Assembly: GCA_017301975.1 (NCBI GenBank)
Contig: JAFLEI010000029.1
Location: forward strand, 1-64,000
Direction: 5' to 3'
Origin: Verrucomicrobiota bacterium
GTDB lineage: Bacteria > Verrucomicrobiota > Verrucomicrobiia > Verrucomicrobiales > Verrucomicrobiaceae
Length of the DNA stretch: 64,000 nt
Below are positions 1 to 9,077 of this stretch, piece by piece. The translations under genes and the position numbers were made by a program. The notes beneath the pieces are model-generated. The model was not told where the DNA came from, ran no database searches, and saw only the letters and a program-made list of their open reading frames with translations. Position 1 is the stretch's first letter, and each line of letters starts with the position of its first letter.

Positions 1-165
1 CGTTGGGCTTGCGCCAGCACCCGGCGAGACAAACTCGCCGCACATTTCCTCTCCCTCATCGAGTTTGCTGCCGTCATCGACTGGCTTCAATACGGCCGAT
101 GAGGGTTTTCAAACACCGCCTAGTCAGAGACACCAAGGCTGAAGCACATCAGCCGCCTGACATCG

Positions 166-200
166 ACGCGGCATTTGCGGGTGCCCCCGCGCTGCCGCGT
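166..200. terminator. Hairpin at the 3' end of the CheB/CheR-kinase gene (possible terminator)
   Basis: A nested inverted repeat: an 8-bp outer stem ACGCGGCA/TGCCGCGT and an inner GCGGG/CCCGC stem around a short loop. It lies 9 bp past the stop codon of the leftward gene. There is no T-run on that strand, so it may be a weak or Rho-assisted terminator. The remaining bases from 1 to 165 contain no gene I can support. Confidence 0.35.
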
Positions 201-208
201 TTAGCCTT

Positions 209-3200
209 TCACGCTCTCGGCCTCCGATCCCTCATGCACCTGAAGAGCACCCCAAGATCGATTGGTTTGACGAGATATTCATCAACCCCCGCCTTGTGAG
301 CCGCCTCACAATCCTCCGCGCTGCCATAGCCGCTCATCGCGACCAGAAAGACCTCTTTCAGCCCGGCCAGCGTTCGCAGCCGCCGCGCCACCTCATAGCC
401 GTCCATTCCAGGAAGCCCGATGTCAAGCAACACCAGTTCAGGCTTAAACTCCGCCGCAGAAGAAAGCGCCGCCTCGCCGTTGAAAACACTGCGTGTTTCA
501 TGCCCGCGCCTGCGAAGCAGCATGGCAAGGCTGCGCGTCGAATCCGCATTATCATCGACGATCAGGATACGCCGCGGTGTTTCCAGCGTCATCTCGGCAG
601 GAGGTCCCTCAGAGGCCGGAGGGCCTCGCAGGATGGGCAGTCGCACGATGAATTCAGTCCCCTGACCAAGGCCGCCGCTGATTGCCTCAATGGTTCCGTC
701 GTGCAGCTTCACGATGCGCTGCACCAGCGTGAGACCGATGCCCAGCCCTCCATGAGCACGGTCCAGCGCCCGCGTGGCCTGGACAAACAAGTCGAAAATG
801 TGGGGCATCAGCTCGGGCGCGATACCGATGCCATCATCACGGACCGAGATCACAACCTCCGGCGGCTCAGCGCACGCACTGCGCTCCGCACGCACCACGA
901 TCCGGCAGCCGTCACCACTGTATTTGCACGCATTGCTCAGCAGATTGCCAAACACCTGCTCCAACCGCGTGGCATCCGCGTTCAGATAAACTGGCTCCTT
1001 CGGCAGGAAAACCTTCAGTTCCTGCTGATGAATTTCACAACTGGAGCGCACAATGCTGGTCGCACCCGTTAATATGTCCGCCAGCGCTACTGTCTTCTTC
1101 CGCAGCTCGATCTTGCCGTGTGTGATGCGGGAGACATCCAGCAGGTCGTCAATCATCCGGCTCATGTTCTCGACCTGCCTGACGATGATCTCCTGCACGT
1201 ATTTGCGCTCTTCCGCTCCAGCGTCTTCCCCTTGCAATAGCTCCGCCGCATTCCGCAGCGGCGCCAGTGGATTGCGCAGTTCATGGGCGAGCATCGCCAG
1301 AAATTCATCCTTGCTGCGGTCCGCTCTTGCCAGCTCCTCAGCACGCGCCTTCAGGGCGTTTTCCAGCTGACAGCGCCTGGTGATGTCACGTGCGATCTTC
1401 GATGCCCCCACAATCCGGCCCGCGCTGTCTCTGATCGGAGAGATCGACAGCGAAACGTCGATCAGTCTGCCGTCCTTGTGTCGGCGCTGCGTCTCGAAAT
1501 GCTCCACTGGTTCTCCGCGCCGCACATGCTCGATAATCTTCGTCTCCTCTTCCTGCCGCTCTGCCGGAATGATCATGGTCACCGGCTGGCCCACCGCTTC
1601 CGCAGGTGTGTAGCCAAACAATCGTTCCGCCCCTGCGTTCCAGCTTGTGAGTTTGCCGTCGAGGTCCTTGCTGATAATGGCATCATCTGAAGAGGCCACG
1701 ATGGCGGCCATCCGGTTCAGCGCCTCCTCCGCTTTCACCCCTTCGGTGATATCCTCCACGGAAACCACAATCAGCGGCTCGTTGTGGCTGTTCGCCAGGC
1801 GGCAGGCCCGCAGCCGCATGATGCGTGAACCCAGCTCTTCAAAGGTGTGGCGCACCTCAAAGTGGTCGATGATCGATTCATGCGGCAGCACGTTCTCCAG
1901 AAGCCGTCGCAGCTCAGGGATGTCCCATTGGCGGTTGCCAATGTCATAAACAAGCCGCCCCAGCGTGGTGGAAGGCGTGGCTTGAAAGCATTCGTAAAAA
2001 GCGCGGCTCGCCGTCCTGATGCGCAAGTCTTTGGTAAGCACCAAAAGCGGCACCCTGACACTCGCGACAATGTCCTCGGCGTAATCACGCGCCGCCTGAA
2101 GTTCCTGGTTTCTGTGATTCAGCTCGTCGTTGACCGTGGCCAGCTCCTCATTGCTGGACTGGATCTCCTCCTTGGAGGTCTCCAGCTCTTCGTTCACACT
2201 CTGCAGTTCCTCGTTGGCGGACTGCGTCTCTTCATTGGCGGACTGCAGCTCTTCGTTCACCGCCGCCTGCTGCTCGATGACGGATTCAAGATACTCGCGC
2301 GTCGCCGCCAGCTCTTGCGTCAGCCGCAAAACTTCCTCCTCCACGCTGCCTGCCGTCGGCAGGGGCGGCTCTGGCTGCGCACCTGCTCCGGCCTGCTCGG
2401 CTTCGTCAAACAGCACCACAAAACCGCCTTCGCGGGTCATTGAATTTTTGATCGGGATCACATCCACGGCGATCTGACGAAATCCCCCTTCCCCCTTCAG
2501 TCGAAGGCCTTCCTCCCGCACAGCCCGCCCTTCCAAACCTGCACGCGTGATGGCGGAACGTACCCCGATGAGCAGCCCCTCGCGCAGCATCTTCAGAAGA
2601 TGCAGGCTCGGCGTACCTGACGCAGGCGCCAGGTACGCCCCGGTCTCTCCTCGAAATTGCAGGATCTCCATCCCGGCTGAGATCACCACACCCGGCGGGG
2701 AATATTTCGCCAGCAGCAGGCGCTCCGCATCTCGGTACAGGTCTGCATGCGGCACCTCGCGTGCTCTCACCACTGGCTGGGGGCTGCGGCCATGCACTTC
2801 CACATGTTCCATGGGCGCGGTGCTCCGCATGGCTGCCACTCCTGGGCGCCGCCTGAAGATTTTATTTCTAACATCCTCCACATCGAAAAGCTTCCGATGC
2901 GTGCCCACGGTTTCGGAGCTGCCCAGCCATAGAAATCCCCCCGGCTTTAGAGCGTAATGCAGCACCGGAAGGAGCTGCTGCTGCAGCACCGGCTCGAAAT
3001 AGATGAGCAGATTCCGGCACGAAATGAAGTCCACCTTCGAAAACGGCGGGTCTGCCAGCGCATTGTGCCGCGAAAAGATGCAGCGCTCCCGGATCGCCTT
3101 GCAGATTCGCCAGCCTCCTTCCTCCTCGGTAAAAAAACGTCGCAGCCGCTCAGGAGACACCTCCTGCGCGATGCTTGCAGGGTACCGTCCCTTGCGCGCT

Positions 3201-4276
3201 TTCTCAATCCCCGCGCCATTGAGGTCCGTAGCGAAAAGCTGCAGCTGCACAGGGCTTCCCGCTGCCTCCGCGCATTCGGTGAAGATCATAGCCAGCGAAT
3301 ACGCCTCCTCCCCGGTGGAGCAGCCCAGCGTCCAGATGCGAAGCGGATCGTGGCGCTCGTGTGCGGACAGCAGCTGTGGAAAGACCGTGCCCGCCAGCAC
3401 CTCAAATGCCTCGGGATTGCGGAAGAAACTCGTCACATTGATCAATACATCCTGGTAGAGCGCTTCGATCTCCCCCGGTGTGCTGCGCAGGTAGACCTCA
3501 TATTCTCGCAGTGTGTCAATCTTATGCAGCATCATCCGCCGCGTGATGCGCCGGTGCAGCGTCTGCGCCTTGTAGTAGGTGAAGTCCACCCCCAATGCCC
3601 GCCGGACGATCTGCGCTATGCGCGCATGTCCCCCCGCCTGCGTGGGCTGCTCAGCCGCCATTTGCGGCAGTTGGCTGATTCGAGCCAGCTCTTGAGCGAT
3701 TTCCGCCGGTGGGAGCACGAAATCCACGCAGCCTGTCGCTACTGCGCTACGCGGCATGCTGGAGTGCTGCGCACTCTCGTCCTGCGCAAAGACGATGCCC
3801 CCGGCGGCCTTGATTTCCTCGATGCCCAGCGTGCCGTCCGTCGCACTGCCAGAGAGCACCACTCCAATGATCAGGCGCCCGTCATCCTCCGCCAGCGATT
3901 GAAAAAACTGATCGATGCCTCGGTGCGGTGCGCGTTGTTCCTTCTGCAACAAATGCAGCCGGCCTTCGGCAATCAGCATGTCCCTTCCCGGTGGGATCAC
4001 ATAGACATGATTGGCTTTGACTTCCGGCTCATCCCTCACCTCGCAAACAGACATCTGCGTCGTTCGTCCCAGAATTTCCGTCAGGCTGCTCACATGGTCC
4101 GGAGACAGATGCTGTACGATGACGAAACCCATGCCCGTGTCCACAGGCAGCGCATGCAGCAGCTCCTTCAACGCTGCCAGTCCTCCGGCTGACGCTCCAA
4201 TACCCACAATGGGAAACGACGTCGCCTGCCCCGCAGTCTGGGTCGCTTCATTCTGGATGGGTTTGTCGGCTGACAT
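209..4276 (-). CDS. CheB-CheR-PAS-histidine kinase-receiver fusion protein
   Basis: A 1355-aa cytoplasmic sensor fusing chemotaxis-type methylesterase and methyltransferase modules to a hybrid kinase. Domains in order: CheB methylesterase (about 20-200; Ser29 in GASAGG, His in QHLSPDH, Asp in SGSATDG), CheR methyltransferase (about 215-480; LGCSTGEEAYS and SCRNLLIYF), a Glu/Gln/Asn-rich coiled coil (about 680-770, repeated ANEELQS-like units), two PAS domains (the second with WNAGAERLFGY), HisKA with phospho-acceptor His in AHELRNP, HATPase_c (DDGIGIAP, GGLGIGL) and a C-terminal receiver (LLDIGLPGMDG). No transmembrane segment is visible and no other chemotaxis gene is nearby, so its methylation partners are unknown. 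This CheB/CheR-PAS-kinase class is known in many bacteria; the input signal cannot be read from sequence. Confidence 0.95.
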   Translation of the reverse strand: MSADKPIQNEATQTAGQATSFPIVGIGASAGGLAALKELLHALPVDTGMGFVIVQHLSPDHVSSLTEILGRTTQMSVCEVRDEPEVKANHVYVIPPGRDMLIAEGRLHLLQKEQRAPHRGIDQFFQSLAEDDGRLIIGVVLSGSATDGTLGIEEIKAAGGIVFAQDESAQHSSMPRSAVATGCVDFVLPPAEIAQELARISQLPQMAAEQPTQAGGHARIAQIVRRALGVDFTYYKAQTLHRRITRRMMLHKIDTLREYEVYLRSTPGEIEALYQDVLINVTSFFRNPEAFEVLAGTVFPQLLSAHERHDPLRIWTLGCSTGEEAYSLAMIFTECAEAAGSPVQLQLFATDLNGAGIEKARKGRYPASIAQEVSPERLRRFFTEEEGGWRICKAIRERCIFSRHNALADPPFSKVDFISCRNLLIYFEPVLQQQLLPVLHYALKPGGFLWLGSSETVGTHRKLFDVEDVRNKIFRRRPGVAAMRSTAPMEHVEVHGRSPQPVVRAREVPHADLYRDAERLLLAKYSPPGVVISAGMEILQFRGETGAYLAPASGTPSLHLLKMLREGLLIGVRSAITRAGLEGRAVREEGLRLKGEGGFRQIAVDVIPIKNSMTREGGFVVLFDEAEQAGAGAQPEPPLPTAGSVEEEVLRLTQELAATREYLESVIEQQAAVNEELQSANEETQSANEELQSVNEELETSKEEIQSSNEELATVNDELNHRNQELQAARDYAEDIVASVRVPLLVLTKDLRIRTASRAFYECFQATPSTTLGRLVYDIGNRQWDIPELRRLLENVLPHESIIDHFEVRHTFEELGSRIMRLRACRLANSHNEPLIVVSVEDITEGVKAEEALNRMAAIVASSDDAIISKDLDGKLTSWNAGAERLFGYTPAEAVGQPVTMIIPAERQEEETKIIEHVRRGEPVEHFETQRRHKDGRLIDVSLSISPIRDSAGRIVGASKIARDITRRCQLENALKARAEELARADRSKDEFLAMLAHELRNPLAPLRNAAELLQGEDAGAEERKYVQEIIVRQVENMSRMIDDLLDVSRITHGKIELRKKTVALADILTGATSIVRSSCEIHQQELKVFLPKEPVYLNADATRLEQVFGNLLSNACKYSGDGCRIVVRAERSACAEPPEVVISVRDDGIGIAPELMPHIFDLFVQATRALDRAHGGLGIGLTLVQRIVKLHDGTIEAISGGLGQGTEFIVRLPILRGPPASEGPPAEMTLETPRRILIVDDNADSTRSLAMLLRRRGHETRSVFNGEAALSSAAEFKPELVLLDIGLPGMDGYEVARRLRTLAGLKEVFLVAMSGYGSAEDCEAAHKAGVDEYLVKPIDLGVLFRCMRDRRPRA

Positions 4277-4498
4277 GCGGGGAGTGTGAAACCTGCTTCG
4301 CAGAGTGGCAATCTTCTATTTGTCTCAATGCGTCTAAACGCGACAGGACCGTAGCTGGGAGACTGCACGCCTGATCATTGGCCCCTCCGCTCTTTTATGC
4401 AAAGAGCCTCGGGCTTGACCAGCTCCTTATCGGTCTTCGTCAGCCCTGCGGTTGTATTCCGATCGCATTTTTTCGTCTTCACCGAGGAAGAGCCGCCT

Positions 4499-4699
4499 TC
4501 ATCTCTCTCCGCCTGCCTGGCCTTGAAGCGACCGCTGTTGCAGATGCCTGACGTCCAGTTCATGCGGACGGCCCTTCAGGATCAGGACCGCTTTGTTGAT
4601 CGCCACTTGCTCCGCCTCCAGCGGACTTCGGGCATCGACGCTGCACCGCATCATAAAACGCCCCGTGCGCAATTCGTGAATGCTTGCCTGATAGTTCAT
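4499..4699 (-). CDS. Small hypothetical protein
   Basis: A 66-aa reading frame beginning MNYQASIHELRTGRF, with sensible codon use and an AGGGGA-like ribosome-binding sequence about 14 nt upstream of the ATG. The sequence looks like a small soluble alpha/beta protein up to about residue 53, followed by a Gln/Arg-rich tail. It lies between otsB and the CheB/CheR-kinase gene, on the same strand as both. I do not recognise a family. A longer frame on the opposite strand and an overlapping one in another frame look like shadows. Confidence 0.45.
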   Translation of the reverse strand: MNYQASIHELRTGRFMMRCSVDARSPLEAEQVAINKAVLILKGRPHELDVRHLQQRSLQGQAGGER

Positions 4700-4801
4700 T
4701 GCTCTCGTGTTTCCCCTTGCACCGCCTTGCCCACGGCACAGCAGCTTCTCAATTTCTCACCTCAAGAATTCGGTTGAGCGCCGCAACTGGATTGGTCTTT
4801 C

Positions 4802-5602
4802 TCAGTGCAGCGCAGGGCTGCCGCCCCTCGCATCCGCGATCCATTCCAGCAGTTCAGCGCAGTCCTCCACATCACGCAGATTCGCCCGCGAATCCGTTCC
4901 GGCACCATCGCCCACATAAAAGGTCCATCCGTCTGGCAGTTCGCGGAATGCATCCCGGTCCGTCGTATCATCCCCGATAAACGCCGCCGCACTCGATGGC
5001 AGCTGCAAATGCTGCATGAACAGGCGCAGGGCGGCCCCCTTGTCCCAGGCATTCGCGGGACGGATTTCCCAGACCAGTTTTCCAGACCTTGCGACTAGAG
5101 ACGACCCCGCCTCCGCCACGCCCTGTCTCACGCGTTCCTCAATCTCGGCATGGCAGGCAGGATCCGCCAGACGATAGTGAACGGAGAACGTCAGTTCCTT
5201 GTCCTCGATCCACACACCCGCGAGCTGCGCCATCTGACGGGTAAGCTCTGTCTTCACGGCGCGCAACATTGGCATGCTATCGACCGCACCAGGGGCCACA
5301 ATTGCTTTGCCGTCCAGCCCAGCTATTTCCAGCCCGTGATTGCCGGCGTAAAACGCCCCCGCCAGCCCCACCCTCAGCAAAAGATCATCCAAAGGGCGGC
5401 CGGAGATGAAGGCAAGGGTCACACCCTTCAGAGAAATCAGCCGCTGCAGCACCGCTCTTGTCGCTGCGGGAAGGCATGCATCACCGGCAAAATCCACCAG
5501 CGGCGCCAGGGTGCCATCGAAATCGCAGCCAATCAGCACCCGCAGATTCGTCAGCAGCCACGCCTTCAAGGCCCCGCGCTGTTCACTCCAATGCGGCGTC
5601 AT
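4802..5602 (-). CDS. otsB: Trehalose-6-phosphate phosphatase
   Basis: A 266-aa HAD-superfamily phosphatase that hydrolyses trehalose 6-phosphate to trehalose in the cytoplasm, the second step of the OtsA-OtsB pathway. The HAD nucleophile motif DFDGTLAPL is at residues 27-35 (Asp27 nucleophile, Asp29 acid/base). A second motif, FISGRPLDDL, fits the cap side, and the metal-binding GDDTTDRDAF motif is near residue 220. Length and order match the family. Its ATG overlaps the otsA stop by 4 nt (ATGA at 5599-5602), indicating translational coupling with the upstream synthase. Confidence 0.95.
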   Translation of the reverse strand: MTPHWSEQRGALKAWLLTNLRVLIGCDFDGTLAPLVDFAGDACLPAATRAVLQRLISLKGVTLAFISGRPLDDLLLRVGLAGAFYAGNHGLEIAGLDGKAIVAPGAVDSMPMLRAVKTELTRQMAQLAGVWIEDKELTFSVHYRLADPACHAEIEERVRQGVAEAGSSLVARSGKLVWEIRPANAWDKGAALRLFMQHLQLPSSAAAFIGDDTTDRDAFRELPDGWTFYVGDGAGTDSRANLRDVEDCAELLEWIADARGGSPALH

Positions 5603-7110
5603 GATCCATGAGAGGTTTCAGGAATGTCCAGCTTCAGGAGCTGGGAGAGAATGCTGCCTGCCCAGCGATAGACGTTGTTGTACGCCACCTTTTGCCGCAT
5701 TCCCTTCATCCTGTGCCCGCGCTCTTCCGGTTCCATCGTCAGTGCCTGGTGGATGGCGTTGGCCGTTTCATGAATCGCAAAGGGATTCACTCCCAATGCG
5801 GTGTCCAGCTCGCGAAAGGCGCCTGTAAACCGGCTCAAGATAAGCACACCATCATTGTCGGTGCGGCTCGCCGCAAACTCCTTGGCCACCAGGTTCATCC
5901 CGTCATGCAAGGAGTTCACGATGAAAAACCGGCACAGCCGGTGCAGCGCCGTCATGTCCACCGGACCATGCTGCTGCTTCTGAAAAACGACGGGCTGCCA
6001 CCCGCCGCGGCCCCAGCGCCAGTTCAGATGGTCCACAAGCCCCTCAATCTCGTCCTCCACCGCCTGATATTCCGGCAGATGAGAACGGCTTGGCGCAGCG
6101 ATCTGCACGAAGGTAAATCTCCCACGCCATTCAGGGTGCGTCTCAATGAAGTAGTCCAGCGCCCGCAGCCTTTCTGGGATCCCCTTCGTGTAATCAAGAC
6201 GTTCAATTCCCACACCGAGAAGACGGTCTCCCAGGCGAAGCCGGCGCCGCCACTTCTCCATGGCGGCTTCTACTTCAGCGCTGCTGCTCAGCGCCTCTGC
6301 CGCTTCAAAGTCGATGCTGATCGGAAATGAGCGGACACTCGTGACATGCCCCCCGCGGGTGATCTGACAGCCCTCCCGATCAATCATCGCCTCCAAGGAT
6401 CGGTCCACCGTTTCAAAGAAGTTCTGGCAATGATTTTGGATGTGGAAACCCAGCAGGTCGTTGCCCAGCAGTCCCTCCACCAGCTCCTGAGCCCACGGGC
6501 AGGGCCGAAACATCTCGGGGTTTGGCCAAGGGATGTGCCAAAACTGCGCCACCACCAGTTTTTCATGCCCCAGCTCCTTCAGCATGCGCGGCAGCAGGCA
6601 GAAATGATAGTCTTGGATGAAGATGATGGCCGGGCTCGTTCCTGCCTCTTCAATCACCGCCTGTGCAAACAGACGATTGACCTCCCGATAGCTCTCCCAG
6701 TTGGCCATTCGGAAAACAGGACGCTTGAATGCGATGTGGCACAGAGGCCACAGCCCTTCGTTGGCAAAGCCATAGTAATATCCCTCTTCCTGTTCCGGCG
6801 TCAGCCATACACGGCGCAGGGTGTAGCTGGGGTTCTGGGGCGGCACGGCCAGACGACCATTTTCGTCCGCCGTGTCACGGTCGGCATTCCCTGCGCCATG
6901 GGCGATCCACGTTCCCTTGGTCGCCGCAAGAATGGGTCGCAAAGCCGTGGCCAGCCCTCCCGTGGTTTCGATGCATTCCAGATCGCCCCCCTCCCCATAG
7001 CGATGCATATGAGGCTCTCGGTTTGACACCACGATGAACCTCACACCACCGAGGTGGGTCTCGATCAGTTCGCGCAGCAGTTCCTTTGTCCACGTGCGGC
7101 TGGAAATCAT
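5599..7110 (-). CDS. otsA: Trehalose-6-phosphate synthase (GT20)
   Basis: A 503-aa glycosyltransferase of family GT20 that makes trehalose 6-phosphate from a nucleotide-glucose and glucose 6-phosphate. Recognisable segments are IVVSNREP near the N terminus, TTGGLATAL, the tryptophan-rich GYYYGFANEGLWPLCH block, QDYHFCLLP, HIPWPNPE, the ERLDYTKGIPER loop and NSLHDGMNLVAKEF toward the C terminus. A related GT20 enzyme, glucosylglycerol-phosphate synthase, is the main alternative; the coupled otsB and the neighbouring trehalase favour the trehalose assignment. The start codon at 7110 abuts the divergent trehalase frame, so both promoters must lie in a short shared stretch or partly within coding sequence. 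Confidence 0.93.
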   Translation of the reverse strand: MISSRTWTKELLRELIETHLGGVRFIVVSNREPHMHRYGEGGDLECIETTGGLATALRPILAATKGTWIAHGAGNADRDTADENGRLAVPPQNPSYTLRRVWLTPEQEEGYYYGFANEGLWPLCHIAFKRPVFRMANWESYREVNRLFAQAVIEEAGTSPAIIFIQDYHFCLLPRMLKELGHEKLVVAQFWHIPWPNPEMFRPCPWAQELVEGLLGNDLLGFHIQNHCQNFFETVDRSLEAMIDREGCQITRGGHVTSVRSFPISIDFEAAEALSSSAEVEAAMEKWRRRLRLGDRLLGVGIERLDYTKGIPERLRALDYFIETHPEWRGRFTFVQIAAPSRSHLPEYQAVEDEIEGLVDHLNWRWGRGGWQPVVFQKQQHGPVDMTALHRLCRFFIVNSLHDGMNLVAKEFAASRTDNDGVLILSRFTGAFRELDTALGVNPFAIHETANAIHQALTMEPEERGHRMKGMRQKVAYNNVYRWAGSILSQLLKLDIPETSHGS

Positions 7111-8830
7111 GGTGCTATGCGGATTTTTCCGCGGTTTTTTTGGTGAAACTCACATCTTAAATCCTCATGTGAACCGTTATGTTCACAGAGCGAATCGTCC
7201 GCTCAAATGCACTCGGTGGTATCAACTTCAACCTGTGGCATCTGTGATCTTGGAAGAACCAGCATTTCCCTCCACCGGTGACATCGCCCGGCTTGTGCAT
7301 CATATCCAGTCGCAATGGCATGGACTCTCTCGCGGCCTGCGTCAGGTGTCGGAGGCGGTTTGTGATGTGAAACTCGGCGAAGACTGCACCCATACCAGCC
7401 CGATCTACATTTCTCCGTCCGAAGATCTTCCGCGTGTGCAGCATATCTTGGAAAAGTCTTTGGACGCGGGACAAATGACGTCCCTCCGGCTTAAGGTGCT
7501 CCCTTCGGATCCTGCACGCATCGACGAGCATGGCCTGCTGTTTCTGCCAGGAAGGTATGTGGTGCCCGGTGGTCGTTTCAACGAGATGTATGGATGGGAC
7601 AGCTACTTCATCGCTCTCGGCCTGCTTCGGCAGGGACGTGTGCCCATGGCGCGGGCCATAGCCGATCAATGCCTCTACCAGGTCGCCCATTATGGCACCG
7701 TTCTCACGGCCAACCGCACCTACTATCTCACCCGCTCACACCCTCCGTTTCTAGGCCGCCTCGTTCTCGCCGTCTATCGCGCCACGGGCGATATCACCTG
7801 GCTTCGCCGCGCGTTGCCACTGCTCGAAAAATTTTACTATTACTGGACCGTGCCGCCGCACCTGGTCTCCGGCATCAATCTCTCACGATACTACGACTTC
7901 GCCCAAGGCCCCGCACCCGAGGTCGCCTTGGGGGAGGTCGATGAATTTGGCCGCAATCACTATGAACGCCTGCGCATGAACCTCGCAGCAGGAGGCGAGT
8001 ACGTCCAAGACGCCAGCTCGTTCCTGGATCCGGAAACAGGCGCTCTGACTCTCCATGCCTACCATGCAGACCGAAGCATGCGCGAATCGGGCTTCGACGT
8101 CAGCGGCCGTTTTGGCTTCGCCAATCTCGATGTGCTCGACATCCTCCCCGTCTGTCTCAACACGCTTCTCTGGCGCCTTGAGCTCGACATTGCCAAAGTC
8201 CGCGAGTTCCTGGATGCCACGGACTCCCTTGATGTCTGGCGCGAGCGCTCGAAGCAGCGCGCCGCGATCATGAACGGTCTTTTTTGGGACGACGAGGCCG
8301 GCATGTTCTTCGACTACGACGGCCGCGCAGGCCGCCGCCGCTCCTATCCCTTTGCCACCACTTTCTGGCCCATGTGGGCCGGTCTGGCCACGCGCGAGCA
8401 GGCGGCCTCCATCGTCTCGCGCCTCCCCGACTTTGAGGCGGCCGGCGGCTTGCTCACCAGCCTGCATCTCAGCGGCTGCCAGTGGGACAAGCCCTTTGGC
8501 TGGGCTCCCCTGAACTACCTCGCCGTCTTGGGCCTGCATCGCTATGGCTACCGTCGTGAAGCACGGCGGCTCGCCCGGCGCTTTGTGACACTCGTCGTTT
8601 CCGAGTTCCGGCGCACCGGCCAGCTGTTTGAAAAGTACGATATCGAAAACATGACCAGCGATGTGCAAGGCAAGATCAAGTTCGGCTATCCAACCAACGA
8701 ACCCGGCTTTGGGTGGACCAATGCATGCACCATGGAACTGCTCGATTATCTCGGCTGCCTCGGCGATCTTGATGTCGAGCAGACCTTCACCGCCAGGATT
8801 CAGCTGCCCCCACGCGCCACCGCGGCCTGA
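7109..8830 (+). CDS. Trehalase (GH37)
   Basis: A glycoside hydrolase of family 37 that splits trehalose into two glucose units. Both family signatures are present: PGGRFNEMYGWDSY in the N-terminal half and QWDKPFGWAPL near the C terminus. By comparison with characterised trehalases, the probable catalytic acid is the Asp in ESGFDVSGRF and the base the Glu in EKYD. No signal peptide is evident, so it is likely cytoplasmic. The frame is open from 7034. I give the ATG at 7109, but GTG codons at 7169, 7235 or 7244 are plausible true starts because homology begins near GDIARLVHHIQ. It is divergent from otsA, so synthesis and breakdown genes sit side by side. Confidence 0.92.
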   Translation: MVLCGFFRGFFGETHILNPHVNRYVHRANRPLKCTRWYQLQPVASVILEEPAFPSTGDIARLVHHIQSQWHGLSRGLRQVSEAVCDVKLGEDCTHTSPIYISPSEDLPRVQHILEKSLDAGQMTSLRLKVLPSDPARIDEHGLLFLPGRYVVPGGRFNEMYGWDSYFIALGLLRQGRVPMARAIADQCLYQVAHYGTVLTANRTYYLTRSHPPFLGRLVLAVYRATGDITWLRRALPLLEKFYYYWTVPPHLVSGINLSRYYDFAQGPAPEVALGEVDEFGRNHYERLRMNLAAGGEYVQDASSFLDPETGALTLHAYHADRSMRESGFDVSGRFGFANLDVLDILPVCLNTLLWRLELDIAKVREFLDATDSLDVWRERSKQRAAIMNGLFWDDEAGMFFDYDGRAGRRRSYPFATTFWPMWAGLATREQAASIVSRLPDFEAAGGLLTSLHLSGCQWDKPFGWAPLNYLAVLGLHRYGYRREARRLARRFVTLVVSEFRRTGQLFEKYDIENMTSDVQGKIKFGYPTNEPGFGWTNACTMELLDYLGCLGDLDVEQTFTARIQLPPRATAA

Positions 8831-9077
8831 TCAAACAAGTACAACCATAGTGCACCTCAAAGACGAATTCCCGTGCATACCCCACAGAGCATGAGAAATT
8901 GTCTTATCGCCTGCGGCTCATGAGGATTCCCACATCCCCACATCTAGAACCTCGGCACAATGTCATGAAACTCCTTCGCAGCTTTTCATCGTGGTCGCAC
9001 ATCCCCTTTCGTGGAATAGACAGGATTTAATTTGAACAATCATCTTCCTGAGGTGATCGACACAAGACACATGCTTC
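8831..9077. other. Intergenic region before the receiver-kinase gene
   Basis: 247 bp between the trehalase and receiver-kinase genes. I found no convincing small gene, strong terminator hairpin or known riboswitch. It is AT-richer than its flanks near 9010-9045, where a promoter for the downstream gene would be expected. Confidence 0.3.

Noticed and set aside
2957-4192. Long + strand frame (411 codons) across the CheR/CheB region
   Set aside because: It is antisense to well-supported catalytic motifs, is rich in Arg/His/Gln typical of shadow frames in GC-rich DNA, and shows no domain.
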